A stretch of 64,000 nucleotides of DNA from Acridotheres tristis. Lineage: Eukaryota; Chordata; Aves; Passeriformes; Sturnidae. Shown here piece after piece: positions 52,860 through 63,190 of the stretch. Within the stretch, counting starts at the first letter, position 1, and the number at the start of each line of letters is the position of its first letter. The notes under the pieces are model-generated. The model saw only the letters and a list, made by a program, of their open reading frames with translations. It ran no database searches and was not told where the DNA came from. The position numbers and the translations under genes were made by a program. The stretch covers positions 38,305,154 to 38,369,153 of the forward strand of contig CM072887.1 of the NCBI GenBank assembly GCA_037013685.1, in the 5' to 3' direction.

Positions 52860-53318
52860 GGGGCTCCTTGTGGCGCGGGGTCACAGTTTGGCAGCGCCGC
52901 GGCTCGGACCGCGCGTGGGGAGCGCTGCGGAGCCGCGGCGGGGGCGGGCGGCGGTGCCGGGCGCGGGGGCGGCCGCACCTCGGGGCTGCCAATCCCCGCG
53001 GGGGCGGGAGCGCTTCCCCCGCCGCCAGCCGCTGCCCTGCGAATGACGGCGCGGGTGCCGCAGGAGCTCCCGAGGCAGCGGGCACCGCACCGCGCCCGGC
53101 CCCGCCGCGGGGGAGGCAGCGCCGCGCCCGCCCACGCGTGTCCGCGCTGCGCCGCAGCCGGGCGGGGACAGCAGCGGGCAGCCCCGGCCCCGCGCCGTGC
53201 CGTGCCCCCGCCGGAGAAGGGCCCGGCCGTGACACGGGCGGCGCTGGGGAAGGTCCCGGGGGATCGCGGTCCATCCGGGTGGCTGCGTTCCCGTACCGAG
53301 CCATACGGGGGCTGTGGT
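52860..53318. promoter_or_regulatory. CpG island B, strongest in the window; possible alternative or divergent promoter
   Basis: This is the most CpG-dense block in the window (GCAGCGCCGCGGCTCGG, GGAGCCGCGGCGGGGGCGGGCGGCGG, CCACGCGTGTCCGCGCTGCGCCGCAGCC). It contains multiple GC boxes (GGGGGCGGGC). Long frames run through it on both strands (up to 240 codons), but they have no recognisable domains and are rich in A, G, P and R, as expected from GC content. A possible plus-strand donor (CTG|GTGAGG) at 53,338 lies just past its edge. Either a second promoter of the minus-strand gene or a start for a plus-strand transcript is plausible. Confidence 0.6.
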
Positions 53319-54480
53319 TGTCATCCCCAGCCAGCTGGTGAGGCCGGGGCTGTTTTGGGAGGTGGCCCCCGAGTGCTGCTGTCTGCTCTCTGCATCCCCA
53401 GCCCCAGGCTTGGTGTCTAGAATTTTCATTCTGCGTCTTCTCAGGCCTGGGGCAGGGCTTGTTTGGGCTCCAGCTGATTCCAAGCAGTAAGTGGCTATTT
53501 GCCCAAACCATTGAGCCATTCTTTGCCGGAACAATTGTAGATACCGGTGATGGAAGTGGTATCGCTGCAAGCCCAAATCAGGTTCATGAGCTGCTGAAAG
53601 CACCCATAAGGTACCGGGTTCTTTCTTCCTTCAAAGTTTATTTTGGTGAGAAGCAAAAGGCAGCAAACTGGAGTGCCAAGCAGGGAAAGGAGGCATAAAG
53701 ACTCGTGCTAGCATGGATGCTAAATTTGGTATCTGTGGTGGCCCTTGAAATGTCTTAAAATACTTGCCCACACAAAGCTTTGGTGAGGCTGGCTGCATAG
53801 TAAAGGAGGAGATTTTTCAGATCATTAGCAGGAGATGCTTTCTTACATAGTCTGGTTTAGCAAGGTGTTTACTTTTGTGAATGATTTGTGGAGGTTTTGG
53901 TGACAGAGTAGCACATCCTTCAGCGAGATACTAAAAAAATTTACAGAGACCGGAATTGTACGTTTTTGTCAAGCTTTAGGGGAAATCCTATGCTATCTTC
54001 TATTTAATTTTATCATAGGTACTACATTGCTAAATGGTTCTTTTTTCCACCCATTCAGCACCCAGAATTCACAATGTATCTCTCACAAAATAAGACATGT
54101 CATTCTGCATCTGTGTTTTGGGAAGTTTCCGTCAAGATCTGCCTGTACACAAAAGTTTCCACTAAATTGTTCACGCTGATGACAGATCATGTTTTTATTA
54201 CAGTATCATGGAAATCAGAGCTGGAAATACAGAATAGATCATCTCTTGGGGGGAGGATATGGGGTGAACAAGATAAATCTACAAACAATAATCTCTGAGG
54301 TTGTATCCAGCCAAACTAAGTCTAACTAATCCCTTTGGGATTTTATTCCATCCTCTCTAGTAGATGTTGCCAAAAAAAAAAAGCTTTCCATTCAGTCACT
54401 TTAGCACTTTTTAAAATTATTTCATCCTACTGCATACAAGATGAGGACCATTGCCTTTCCCACAATTAAAAACATTTGGC
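53319..54480. other. Flank of CpG island B
   Basis: GC content falls steadily to background. The plus strand has acceptor-like CTGCATCCCCAG (to 53,401) and GCGTCTTCTCAG (to 53,445) and a GCA|GTAAGT donor-like site at 53,488/53,489. These could outline a 43-base plus-strand exon, but nothing else supports it. Confidence 0.3.
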
Positions 54481-54590
54481 ATAGAGAATCATTAAGGTTG
54501 GAAAAGATCTCCAAGATCGTCAAGTCCAGCCTTTGACCAAATACCACCATGCTCACTAAAACCATGTTACAAAATGCCATATGTATAACA
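54481..54590 (-). mobile_element. Short CR1 LINE 3' fragment
   Basis: AGAATCATTAAGGTTGGAAAAGATCTCCAAGATCGTCAAGTCCAGCC followed by ACCACCATGCTCACTAAAACCATG is the antisense 3' end of a CR1 copy. Only about 110 bases remain, typical of strong 5' truncation. Confidence 0.85.
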
Positions 54591-56127
54591 AGAAAGAAGG
54601 AAGAGTAAGTAAAGGGAATGCAGTATCAGTTTCCATATTCTGTATCATGGCTTTCTACACTCTTAGTCTAGAAGAGATTGTGCACTTCAAATCATTTTGG
54701 GATAGTCTTAGAGGGAAACAAAAAAAGGGGAGAAGATGGAATGTTGCTGGTTTACTGGCAAGACCCAGAGTAGAAAAGCAAAGTCTTCTGGTGTGGGGAT
54801 AATACCACTTTGAAATAATTTACCAGTGTTTGGAGTTTCTTGGTTTATCACCATTACTTACCAATTTTTAATTTTTTTTTTTATAATGGTAGTAAGCAGT
54901 TCCAGTAGTAATCATTCCCACCTCCAGAAGAATGCTCCCTTCCTTCCCTCCTGCCACTGTGATTACCTATCACACAGGTAGGCCTCAAGGAAAAATGCCT
55001 AATCATGTACATGAGAGCTCTGATATTAGTTAATTTTTAATTCCCTGAGAAACAACTAATTTTTATGCTATTACTCAATTTCTATGCTATCCACTTTCAG
55101 TGACTGCAGTAACTTCATTTGGATAAAATTACATGAGCTGTTTCTTGTGGTAGGCTTACATCACCAAACTGAATTAAGTGGTATTCAGTATATAATGCCC
55201 AAAGTCTTTTCACTAGAAGAGAAGGTGGTTCTGGTCTAAAACCTTTGAAGGCAAATAGGAATCTTTACATCACATTTGGTCATCCCTCCCTTTGAGTTTT
55301 GAGAATTCAGCCATGGGACCTGGAGTTAAGTCACACAGTTGTACACAGAGATAGACTAGAAGTGTTTTCAGGTTTATTGATTTAGACTTGGGTGTTTGCC
55401 TCACATGAGTCAATAATTGAAATCGTCAGGCAAAAGGTCCTCAATAAATATTTTTGCAAAATAAAAAAAAAATATTTGCAAACATTCTACTTTTTGCTTT
55501 ATTTTTTAAAGCATTGCTACCCTAGCCTGTCAGTCATGTTCACAAAGGACCATTCATGGTGGTTTTCAGTGACTAGTCAATCTGAACACAGTGTATTTTA
55601 AAGATACACACAATTAAAACTTTAGAGGACATAGGAATAGTAACTGGCAAGACAAACGCATCTCAGTACAATCCACACTGACTCAGCAAATAACCAAACC
55701 CAGTGGTCATAAAGACCAAGGGAGATCTCATATTGCAAGTTTGCTTTTTATTACTTCTCACATGGCTGACTCAGTTCGGAGCTGTTTGGCCCAGCAATAC
55801 TTAATGAGTATGTAACAGACAGCACAATGAGAGAATCAGTTGTCTTTCATGCAGTCGTATTATCACTTCTCCCAAGCAGCTTGGAATTTTTTTTCCTTGT
55901 ATGTATTTATGAGGTGTATTTATAACACAGCATTTCAGATATTGAAGATATCTGTATCATTAATGCCTATTTCTTGCAAAAGCCCTCTCCCAACTCAAAG
56001 CTGGTTTTTGGTATGTGTCCCTGAACTGTGAATACACTCCTGCACTTCTTGACAGAATCCTTACCACTTGTAGAGCATTTGGGTTTGTCTTCAAAGTGAT
56101 TTGCTAACATGAGCAAATGTATTCTTC

Positions 56128-56198
56128 TAACACCCTGAACAGTTGTTGTATGTTATTATCCTCATTTTATAAGTTGGGAAACAGCAGCAGATAGAACA
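56128..56198 (-). mobile_element. Left piece of an antisense MIR SINE
   Basis: 'GTTGTTGTATGTTATTATCCTCATTTTATAAGTTGGGAAACAGCAGCAGATAG' matches the reverse complement of the MIR segment that reads 'CTATTATTATCCCCATTTTACAGATGAGGAAACTGAGGCAGAG'. It stops abruptly at about 56,198. The expected continuation reappears at about 56,327. Confidence 0.6.
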
Positions 56199-56326
56199 GA
56201 CTCTTCACCTATCACCTTTATTCACATTTGATTAGTGCCTTAATCCCTGGATAGTTCCACTGCTTTCAGTGGGAATTCTTGCATAGTAAGATACTATTTG
56301 ATAGGACTGAAAATCACTGTGTCTTT
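56199..56326. mobile_element. Possible older-repeat insertion inside the MIR
   Basis: The 128-base insert contains 'GATAGTTCCACTGCTTTCAGTGGGAATTCTTGCATAGTAAG'. This resembles a palindromic motif common in ancient reptile and bird repeats (GTTCCATTGACTTCAATGGGA followed by a GAGTAAG-like tract). Because it interrupts the MIR it should be younger than it. Family assignment is from recollection only, and the edges are approximate. Confidence 0.4.
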
Positions 56327-56384
56327 CACTAAGTGATTTGAGCAAGGCCATGGAGAGAGTTTCAGTGCAGGTTTAGAACTGAAA
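56327..56384 (-). mobile_element. Right piece of the antisense MIR SINE
   Basis: 'CACTAAGTGATTTGAGCAAGGCCATGGAGAGAGTTTCAGTGCAGGTTTAGAACTGAA' matches the antisense MIR run 'TTAAGTGACTTGCCCAAGGTCACACAG...GTGGCAGAGCTAGGATTAGAACTCA'. It follows on in order from the piece that ended 128 bases earlier. Confidence 0.55.
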
Positions 56385-57754
56385 CTTTTTTCTCAAACAA
56401 ACATTCTTTTGTTTCATCCACTTTCCTAATTTAAAAAGAAAACCCAGAACTTAGCTCCATATCTGTCATTTTTCCACCTCCCAAGCTAATTTGCAGTAGT
56501 AATAATGATCAAGTAGCCCCACTGTACTGACATTACATACAATACAAGTTGACACATAACACAAAGAAAACTCACAGGACTGACGCAGTTCCCAGTTTCT
56601 TGTGCTATGAAAATGACCACCTTTTTGATCTCCTAATTTAACAATTCAAAGGAGGGAGCTGAAAAGCACAACTCTTATAGGGAAGTTTCATATGAAATTC
56701 AGCATAGGAGGAAGGTAGGACTAAGTCAGTTTCAAGATACAAAGCCATGTCTCTGGGTTTTTTTAATGCTGTTCTTTCAGCATGAAATGTGTACTCTAAT
56801 TTCTTTTTGTATTTTCACACACAGATAAAGATAGGTACAATTATTTGGAAAGGTCTTGCTAAATTTCCTCTGTTAAGTTAGATGGAAGTGGGTGTGTTCA
56901 CCTTCCAGGATCAAGTTATTTTGTTCACTTTTCCTTCCAGCTTCTGCAAAGACCTCATATTTGTTCAACATGTGACCACTATGTCCTGTCCTCTGTCTCC
57001 TGATAAACCTTAGCTATCGTTGTGCAGTAGCCCTTTTAATTGTAAAAATATGACGACTTCTTTGAGCTGTTACCAGTTTTTAGAGCTGTGCATCGGTTGA
57101 CTGGATTTTCACACACCTCTCTGTTGAGAAGAATGGAAGTGTTCAGGGCAGCAGCTATTTAAGACAGAGGGAAGCATACAGAAACTTCCTCACCTCCTAT
57201 TGGCAGGAACGCTGATTTTGCAGCGCTTTTCCTCCCTTTCCCTGCCTCTTCTCCATCTCTTTCTCTTCCTCCTCTATTTCTATAGAAGGAATTCCACAAA
57301 TCCCTTTCTTCTGGGAGATAATATCCAACATCCCCTACCCAGTAAAGGAAGCACACACCTGCCCTATGATGTCAAGGTGATGAAACTGTAATTATGTTTC
57401 ATTTTGTAAAAGACACACTGGGCCATTCCACTGAAATGTTTCTAGCTTCTCTAGACTCTAGCCCAGCATCAGAAGGTAGGAACTGAGAGTTTCTATGATG
57501 ATGGGGGTATGTGGAACACTCCATGCTTGAAAAGTAGTTTTCTATACCTTAGACAACCAAAAGGGCTGGAGTAGGAGAAAACTGTCTGCAAAGTTCTCTG
57601 GTCCTCAAACATTGCCACACTGGGCTATGGCCGTGCCACTTTCCATCATGCTCTCTTACACAGATCCAGGACCTGTCTGTCTTCCTTCATTTATTTTATT
57701 TACTTCTATAGCCCTCTTCCTTGTAGCCTTCTTTACAGCTCAAAATATCTATGG

Positions 57755-57985
57755 CAAGGCACAGAAGTCCCTGCCAGGCCCCTGGGGCCTGCTGGCAGAG
57801 TCTGTGGTAGGAAAGGAGCTGCCAGCACAGGGCTCTGTTACCTTCTCCTGGCAGCACAGCATCAGGCTGGGAGGCAGACCAGGGAAACATCCCTGTGCAG
57901 TGAAGAACAGCCCAGACCTGCACTGGGGAGTGCCAGGGGGTACACCAAGGTGTACGACCTGCTCTGCCTCCCCACTTCCTCTAGC
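57755..57985. other. GC-rich, CpG-poor patch of unknown nature
   Basis: This resembles the patch near 5.7 kb: CTGCCAGGCCCCTGGGGCCTGCTGG, CCAGCACAGGGC, CTGGGAGGCAGACCAGGG, almost without CpG. A 149-codon plus-strand frame crosses it without recognisable domains. It may be an old repeat or a small conserved segment. Neither can be shown here. Confidence 0.45.
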
Positions 57986-60035
57986 CAGCACATTTTGCAG
58001 CACAGAGCTTGTCTTGATGCCTATCTTGATGTCTCTTGTACTCAAATGTTTCAAGCAGTGAGGTCTCGAATTCATCTGGGTAAAAACTGATGTTTGATTA
58101 TATATAATTTCTATAGGAATGAGCAGAAGCAACTGAGAATCAGATTATCCTTGGTTTTCAGTGAAAAGAAACCCAACAAACAAACCACACTTCAAGACTA
58201 TAGGGGGATGACAATATTTTAGTCTAAATAAGAAGTTCCAGTATTGGAAAATCATGCAATTTCCTCTTACTGTTCATTCAGCTTTCATTCTGTTTTTCAG
58301 CTATATAATCTCAACTATCCCAGTGGTTCACAAGAGTTATGCTTTTAAACCCCCACCACAGTGTCCAAGCTACAGGTTTTTGTTTCTTCACTATACTCTG
58401 TCAAAGATGGAGGGAAAAAAATCAATTCTAACTGCATGTTTCTGCAAGATAACCTCCACTCTATATTTTCAATCATTTTTAACTCTTTATTTAAGGAATT
58501 CAGAATAAAGCCAAGTTCTGTGAGAAACATGCAACTCCTATTACAAATTCTATTCTATAACAAATCTTTTACCCTTATGGTTTTGTCTCTCAGAAGGTAG
58601 TTGACAGTATTTCCATCTGCATATACTTGGTAGCAGAAAGAAAAAATAACTAAAAAAATCCACTAAATGTTGCATACTATCAAAATACGCTATAAATTTA
58701 AAGGAGAAGGTAGAACAAAATATTTATAGTCTTTAAGAGGCAATTCAGTGACCATACACAAATAATTTTTTTCCCTTTTAATTCAACAGTACTAGTTTCT
58801 TCTACCGCTTTTACTAATATAGAGCAGGATTTACTGCATCTACTTCCAGAAAGCACAAAACTAGTATAAGTGAGAAAAGGAAGGATCTGGATCCCGAGAT
58901 TCAAATCTGTCACTGGTGGCAGCTCTGTTGATGTGCTCTAAAACTACTGTGCACGAGAGAAAAGGGCAAGTTAGGCTGAGCAACCTGGTCTGATCTCTCA
59001 GCTTTGGCTTTGAGTAGGAGTTTGGCTGAGGCCCCTCCTCACCTGAACCTCTAATTCTGCTTTCTAAGTTCTTTTCACTTTTGTCTTCACTAGTGAATTT
59101 AATGGGAACTGATTCAGACTTTTCTAAACACACTGGAGTTTTTGGGATGGTTTTTGTGTTGGAGATTTTTTTTTAAAATCAAAACATTATTCCCTCATTT
59201 ATTTTTGCATGACCATTCAAGCCCACTACAACTATCTGAAAGAACTCTTATACTAGTTCATCCACTCCACTATTTGAAACTGTGTAAAAGTGAAAATCTA
59301 GGGTAGGAAGAACAAAAACCACCACTACTCATAGTCACAACTCTAAACAATGTTCCAGATAAAAATTCTGAATTAAAAGCTCCATTAAAACCTTCAGCAA
59401 TCCTCATTTCTTCAAGAACACAACTTTTCTTTCAGAAGTTTTGCTTTCACCAGTTTAGTAGAACACAGGACAGACACCTTTCTGGGGAGAACACAGAAGA
59501 GGAAAGACAGGATTCTCTTCTTTCATTTGACAAAAAAAAGCTCCCAAATGGCTCTGATGGTTGTGGGAGTACAATCAGGTGACATAGGCTCCTATGAATG
59601 CCCTGCCTGCATGAAGGAAAAGTAACGTACTGCATGACTTGACACTGGCTAGGACACTGACACCAGCAGCCATCTTATCAGTTTCCTCTCAGATTCTGAC
59701 ACTGTATCGGCCTCTGATTTTTCCAGTTAGGGCCTGTACATCACTTTTTTTTTCTTCTTCCTTGCTTCCCTTCGGAAATCATCCTGCTTGACAGATAAGG
59801 AAAAACTCTTTACTTGCATAGCCCTTTTCATAAAACTGTAGTGAATAGAGAGCTGAAACGTTACCAGACTGATGACCCCAACAAGTGAGGTCCTTTCTAA
59901 GTAATGTTTGGGAACAGCACAGCATCAGTCATGAAGAAAGTATTTTCATTGGAACACTAAAGGCAGGGAGGTGCAGCAAAAAGTTTGTTGCCACCTTTCA
60001 CCATTTTATGAAACTCTTCAAGTCCTGAAGACAAG

Positions 60036-60884
60036 TCATGGAATCATAGAATGTCTTGGACTTGAAGGCTTTATAGATCATCCAGTACCACCCCCCTTGC
60101 TGTGGGCACAGACATCTCTCACTAGACAGGTTGTTCAGAGCTCCATCCAACTTGACACTAAAGACTTCCAGAAACAGGGCATCTACAACTTGTCTGGGCA
60201 ACCTGCTCTACTGCCACACCACCCTCACAGTAAAGATTGTTTTCCTAATATCTAATCTAAACCTGCTCTAAGTTTGAAGCCGTTCTGCCTTGTCCTCTCA
60301 ATACATGCCCTTGTAACTAGTCCCCCTCTGTCCTTATCAGTTCCTTTCACATACTAGAAGGCCACAATTACATCACCCCAAAGCTTTCTCCTTCATAGAC
60401 TGAACAAATGCAATTCTCTCAGCCTTTCCTCATAGCAAAGATGGTCCATCCCTCTGATCAGCTTGATGATCTGTCTCTGGTCTCAGTCTAACAGGTCCAT
60501 GTCCTTTCTGTGCTGGGGACCCCAGAGCTGGATGCAGCACTGCAGGTGGGGTCTCACCAGAGCAGAGGGGCAGAATTCCCCCTGGCCCTGCTGGCCACAC
60601 CGCTTTGGATGCGGTCCAGGATACAATCGGTTTTCTGGGCTGTGAGCACACACGGGTGGGTCATGTCCAGCCTCTCATCTGCCAGCATCCCCAAGTTCTT
60701 TGCAGGGCTCCTTTCAATCTGTTCATTCCTCAACACAGGTGCCTCACTTTGCCCTTGGTCGTGTTAAACTTCATGAGATTCCCATGGGCCCACCTGTCCA
60801 GGTCTCTCTGGTTAACATCCCATCCTTCAGGTGTGTCAATAACATCAAGTGGCTTGGTGTCATCTGCAAACTTGCTGAGGGGAA
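60036..60884 (-). mobile_element. CR1 LINE fragment, relatively well preserved
   Basis: It begins with GGAATCATAGAATG and 'CTTGGACTTGAAGGCTTTATAGATCATCCAGTACC'. It then follows the antisense CR1 3' region: 'CTGGGCAACCTGCTCTACTGCC', 'TCCTAATATCTAATCTAAACCTGCTC', 'CCTCTGATCAGCTTGATGATC', 'GGATGCAGCACTGCAGGTGGGGTCTCACCAGAG', 'TCATCTGCAAACTTGCTGAGGG'. All open frames here belong to the retroelement or its antisense. It ends about 360 bases before CpG island C and probably contributes no regulation of its own. Confidence 0.9.
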
Positions 60885-61239
60885 AATCCCAATGATTACA
60901 TTGTAGCTGCAGAGAAATGCCTGAGTTCTTTCTTAACTGACAAAAAAGTCGGCTGCAAAGACAAACAAATTCTAAGTGTTGGTATTATCAACAATACAAT
61001 CATTGCTTTTCTTTGCATCTTAGAGAGACTGTACAGGAAAAGCCTTGGGAAACTCACAGGAAAGATGAATTTCTCATCCCTGAAGGCCACAAGCCCCAAA
61101 TTTCCTATAAGCTGCAAGAAACAAACTCGCAGAGAGGGGATGAGCAGGCGGTTTTCATTTGCTTCCCAAGTTGTAGAGCAGTAACTCCCAGACAATCCAC
61201 ACTTCCTACCCACATCCATCAGCCTTCCCCGTTCAGATC

Positions 61240-61605
61240 CATGAAGGCTGATGCTGTGAGCCCACGGGGCCACGCAGGCACAGCCCCTACTCTTGACTCG
61301 GGGATGGGGAAGGGGGAGCAAAGAAACACCAGCAAAAGAACGCCGCTCAGCGATGTCCCCAGCCCGCCGCAGCGCTAGGCAGGGCAGGGCGGGCGGAGAG
61401 CGCCTCGGCTGCGGAAAGCTGGGGATGGGGGACAGGAGCCTGGCTCTCCCTCCCTCCCTCCCTTCTCCCTCGCTCCCCCCGCCCGCGGCTGCTGCCGTCA
61501 GAGCTGCCTGCGTCAATGCTGCCTCAGCGACACGCACCGGGGCCCTGCGCTCCCGCTCCCCCACCCCCTGCCGCTCCCGTGGAGCCCTTTTTCTCTTTTC
61601 TAATT
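61240..61605. promoter_or_regulatory. CpG island C
   Basis: GC-rich, CpG-dense sequence (GAACGCCGCTCAGCGATG, GCCCGCCGCAGCGC, GGGCGGGCGGAGAGCGCCTCGGCTGCGG, CCGCCCGCGGCTGCTGCCG) sits in AT-rich surroundings 10.5 kb from the candidate exon. It also holds a CCCTCCCTCCC tract. A 256-codon minus-strand frame overlaps it. The N-terminal part of that frame is Arg/Glu/Lys- and Ala/Gly-rich with no domain, so it is not called coding. It may be a distal alternative promoter of the minus-strand gene or of an unseen neighbour. Confidence 0.5.
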
Positions 61606-62399
61606 CTCTTCTGCCTTTTCTATTTTTCTCCCCCCCCCCTTTCTCAATGAGATGCCTTACTGGCATTTATTTATTTTTTTTTTTTTATGATCCCCGCTCA
61701 TGGAGCCGATGCTGTTGGCGCGTTTAAGGTTCCTTTGTGCGAGGGGATTTCCACCCTCCCTCCCCCTTTATTTTAAAAATTAATAATTTGAGGACTTATT
61801 ACTATTTTATTTATTTCACGCACGTCGCGTGTCCCTCCTCAGGTGCCGATCCCCACACACGCTTTCCCCACCCCCGATTTTCTCCCCTTTCTCTCCCTGT
61901 CACTGCAGCACAGACTGGAACCAGGAGGCTGCACCAGCAGACACTCAGCTTTACTATATCATAACGGATTTCCCTCTCTTCCCAGAAAAGCAAGCTTTTT
62001 TTTCCCCTCCTGTTTAATAGCCCACTCACTCAGCATTTGTACATTATCCGCACACCCACCGCTATTTCTTCTCTTGCCACTGCCTTCACCACCCCCTCCA
62101 TTAATCATCAAGTCCTGGGCTCTGAAGAATAATGGTTTATAAAATGGTTGCTCTGTGCATGTCCTCAATTGCACACATAACCCCAGCCGCCTGTCTGTGT
62201 GCCTCTTCTGTACATCAAGGTCAGAGGGAAGACTTAAGGGCACAGTTAAACCTAAAACTTATTCATTTGCATTTTCTTCCCAACTGTCTCCTTCCACTCC
62301 GTTTCTTTTCCTCTGGAGAATTTAATGGCAAAGCTCCCCGGATTTCTGTGGGGTCAGGCCTTGCCCTGTTTCAGAATGTATCTGTGCTTAGCTCGGCAG

Positions 62400-62475
62400 A
62401 GAGGACAATATCCCGGTCCTATTAAAGTCAATGGCAATCAGTGAATTCAAGCGTCACCGGATTTGGCTGGCAGAG
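62400..62475. mobile_element. Possible ancient amniote repeat fragment
   Basis: 'CCCGGTCCTATTAAAGTCAATGGCAATCAGTGAATTCAAGCGTCACCGGATTTGGC' resembles the 'CTATTGAAGTCAATGGGAAT...TTCAGTGG...GGATTTGGCC' motif seen in old reptile and bird repeats. The match is short and from memory. It could instead be conserved unique sequence. Confidence 0.3.
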
Positions 62476-63124
62476 CATGCACAGCCACGCTCTGGCCAAA
62501 CCCTGCCCCGTTTCAATTCAGCTTAACTGCAGCAGTGCCAAGCTGCTGCGAAGCTGGCTTGTGATGCTGGCGCAGCGCTGCCCTCTCATACAGGAATCCT
62601 TGGTGACGTTAAACAGCTGGAACAGATCCTGCACCTCCCTGCTGCCGCCATGCAGGGAGCCAGAAACTGGCTTCCACCTCCTGGCACCTCCCCAGCAGAT
62701 AAAGGTCCTTCGAGGTCGAGATTGGCTGGATAAATTAGAGCAGCCTAAAGACTTATATTAATTCATACTGCAAACGAGTCTGGTGCTGCCCAAGTCCCAG
62801 TGGTGCAAGGCACAGCCATTTCTGCATCCTCCCAGCTGCACTTACCTCTGCTCCCCTCCAGCTCAGGGCTGGGTACATTAACAATTACATGAGATCAAAT
62901 CTTTTTTTTTCCTGTCAATCCAAATCCCAAAAGTGTTACAGTTCAGCTCTATAGCTCCAGCCACTTAGAATAACCATTGTGCTCCTAAATAAAAGAACAA
63001 CCAATTTTAAAAGTGTAAACTAAATTTCTGAAGAGGAAAAGAAATCTACCAACTGAATAACTTGTGCACAGCAAGAGCTTCACTGTGCATTTGAAACTTA
63101 CTATTTGCGTTTATTACACACAGC

Positions 63125-63190
63125 AAAAAAACAAACAAACAAAACCTGAAAAAAAAAAACAAACAGCAACAACAAAAAAATACAAAAAGC
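63125..63190. repeat. (CAAA)n A-rich simple repeat
   Basis: AAAAAAACAAACAAACAAAACC, AAAAAAAAAAACAAACAGCAACAACAAAAAAA and TACAAAAAGCCCC form a degenerate A-rich array. The antisense open frame of F, C and L residues over it is low complexity and not a gene. Confidence 0.85.

Larger units (their letters stand above)
54591..60035. other. Upstream or intergenic AT-rich DNA
   Basis: Beyond the split MIR and the GC-rich patch, no gene, RNA gene or recognisable element was found. The frames here are short and lack domains. Confidence 0.6.

Noticed and set aside
53446..53488. Possible 43-base plus-strand exon between TTCTCAG and GCA|GTAAGT
   Set aside because: The donor lacks the usual G at -1 and no linked exon or conserved frame supports it; kept only as part of a divergent-transcript hypothesis.
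52807..53603. Two minus-strand frames of 234 and 240 codons over CpG island B
   Set aside because: They overlap each other in different frames, are rich in R, P, A and G, and end in a homopolymer region. GC-rich DNA has few stop codons, so this is expected by chance.
53459..53698. 79-codon plus-strand frame beginning MFGLQLIPSSKW
   Set aside because: Not a recognised protein or pseudogene; overlapping minus-strand frames are longer and equally featureless.
60896..61666. 256-codon minus-strand frame over CpG island C
   Set aside because: Begins in purine-rich low-complexity DNA, passes through the CpG island and then through AT-rich sequence with no domain or splice support.
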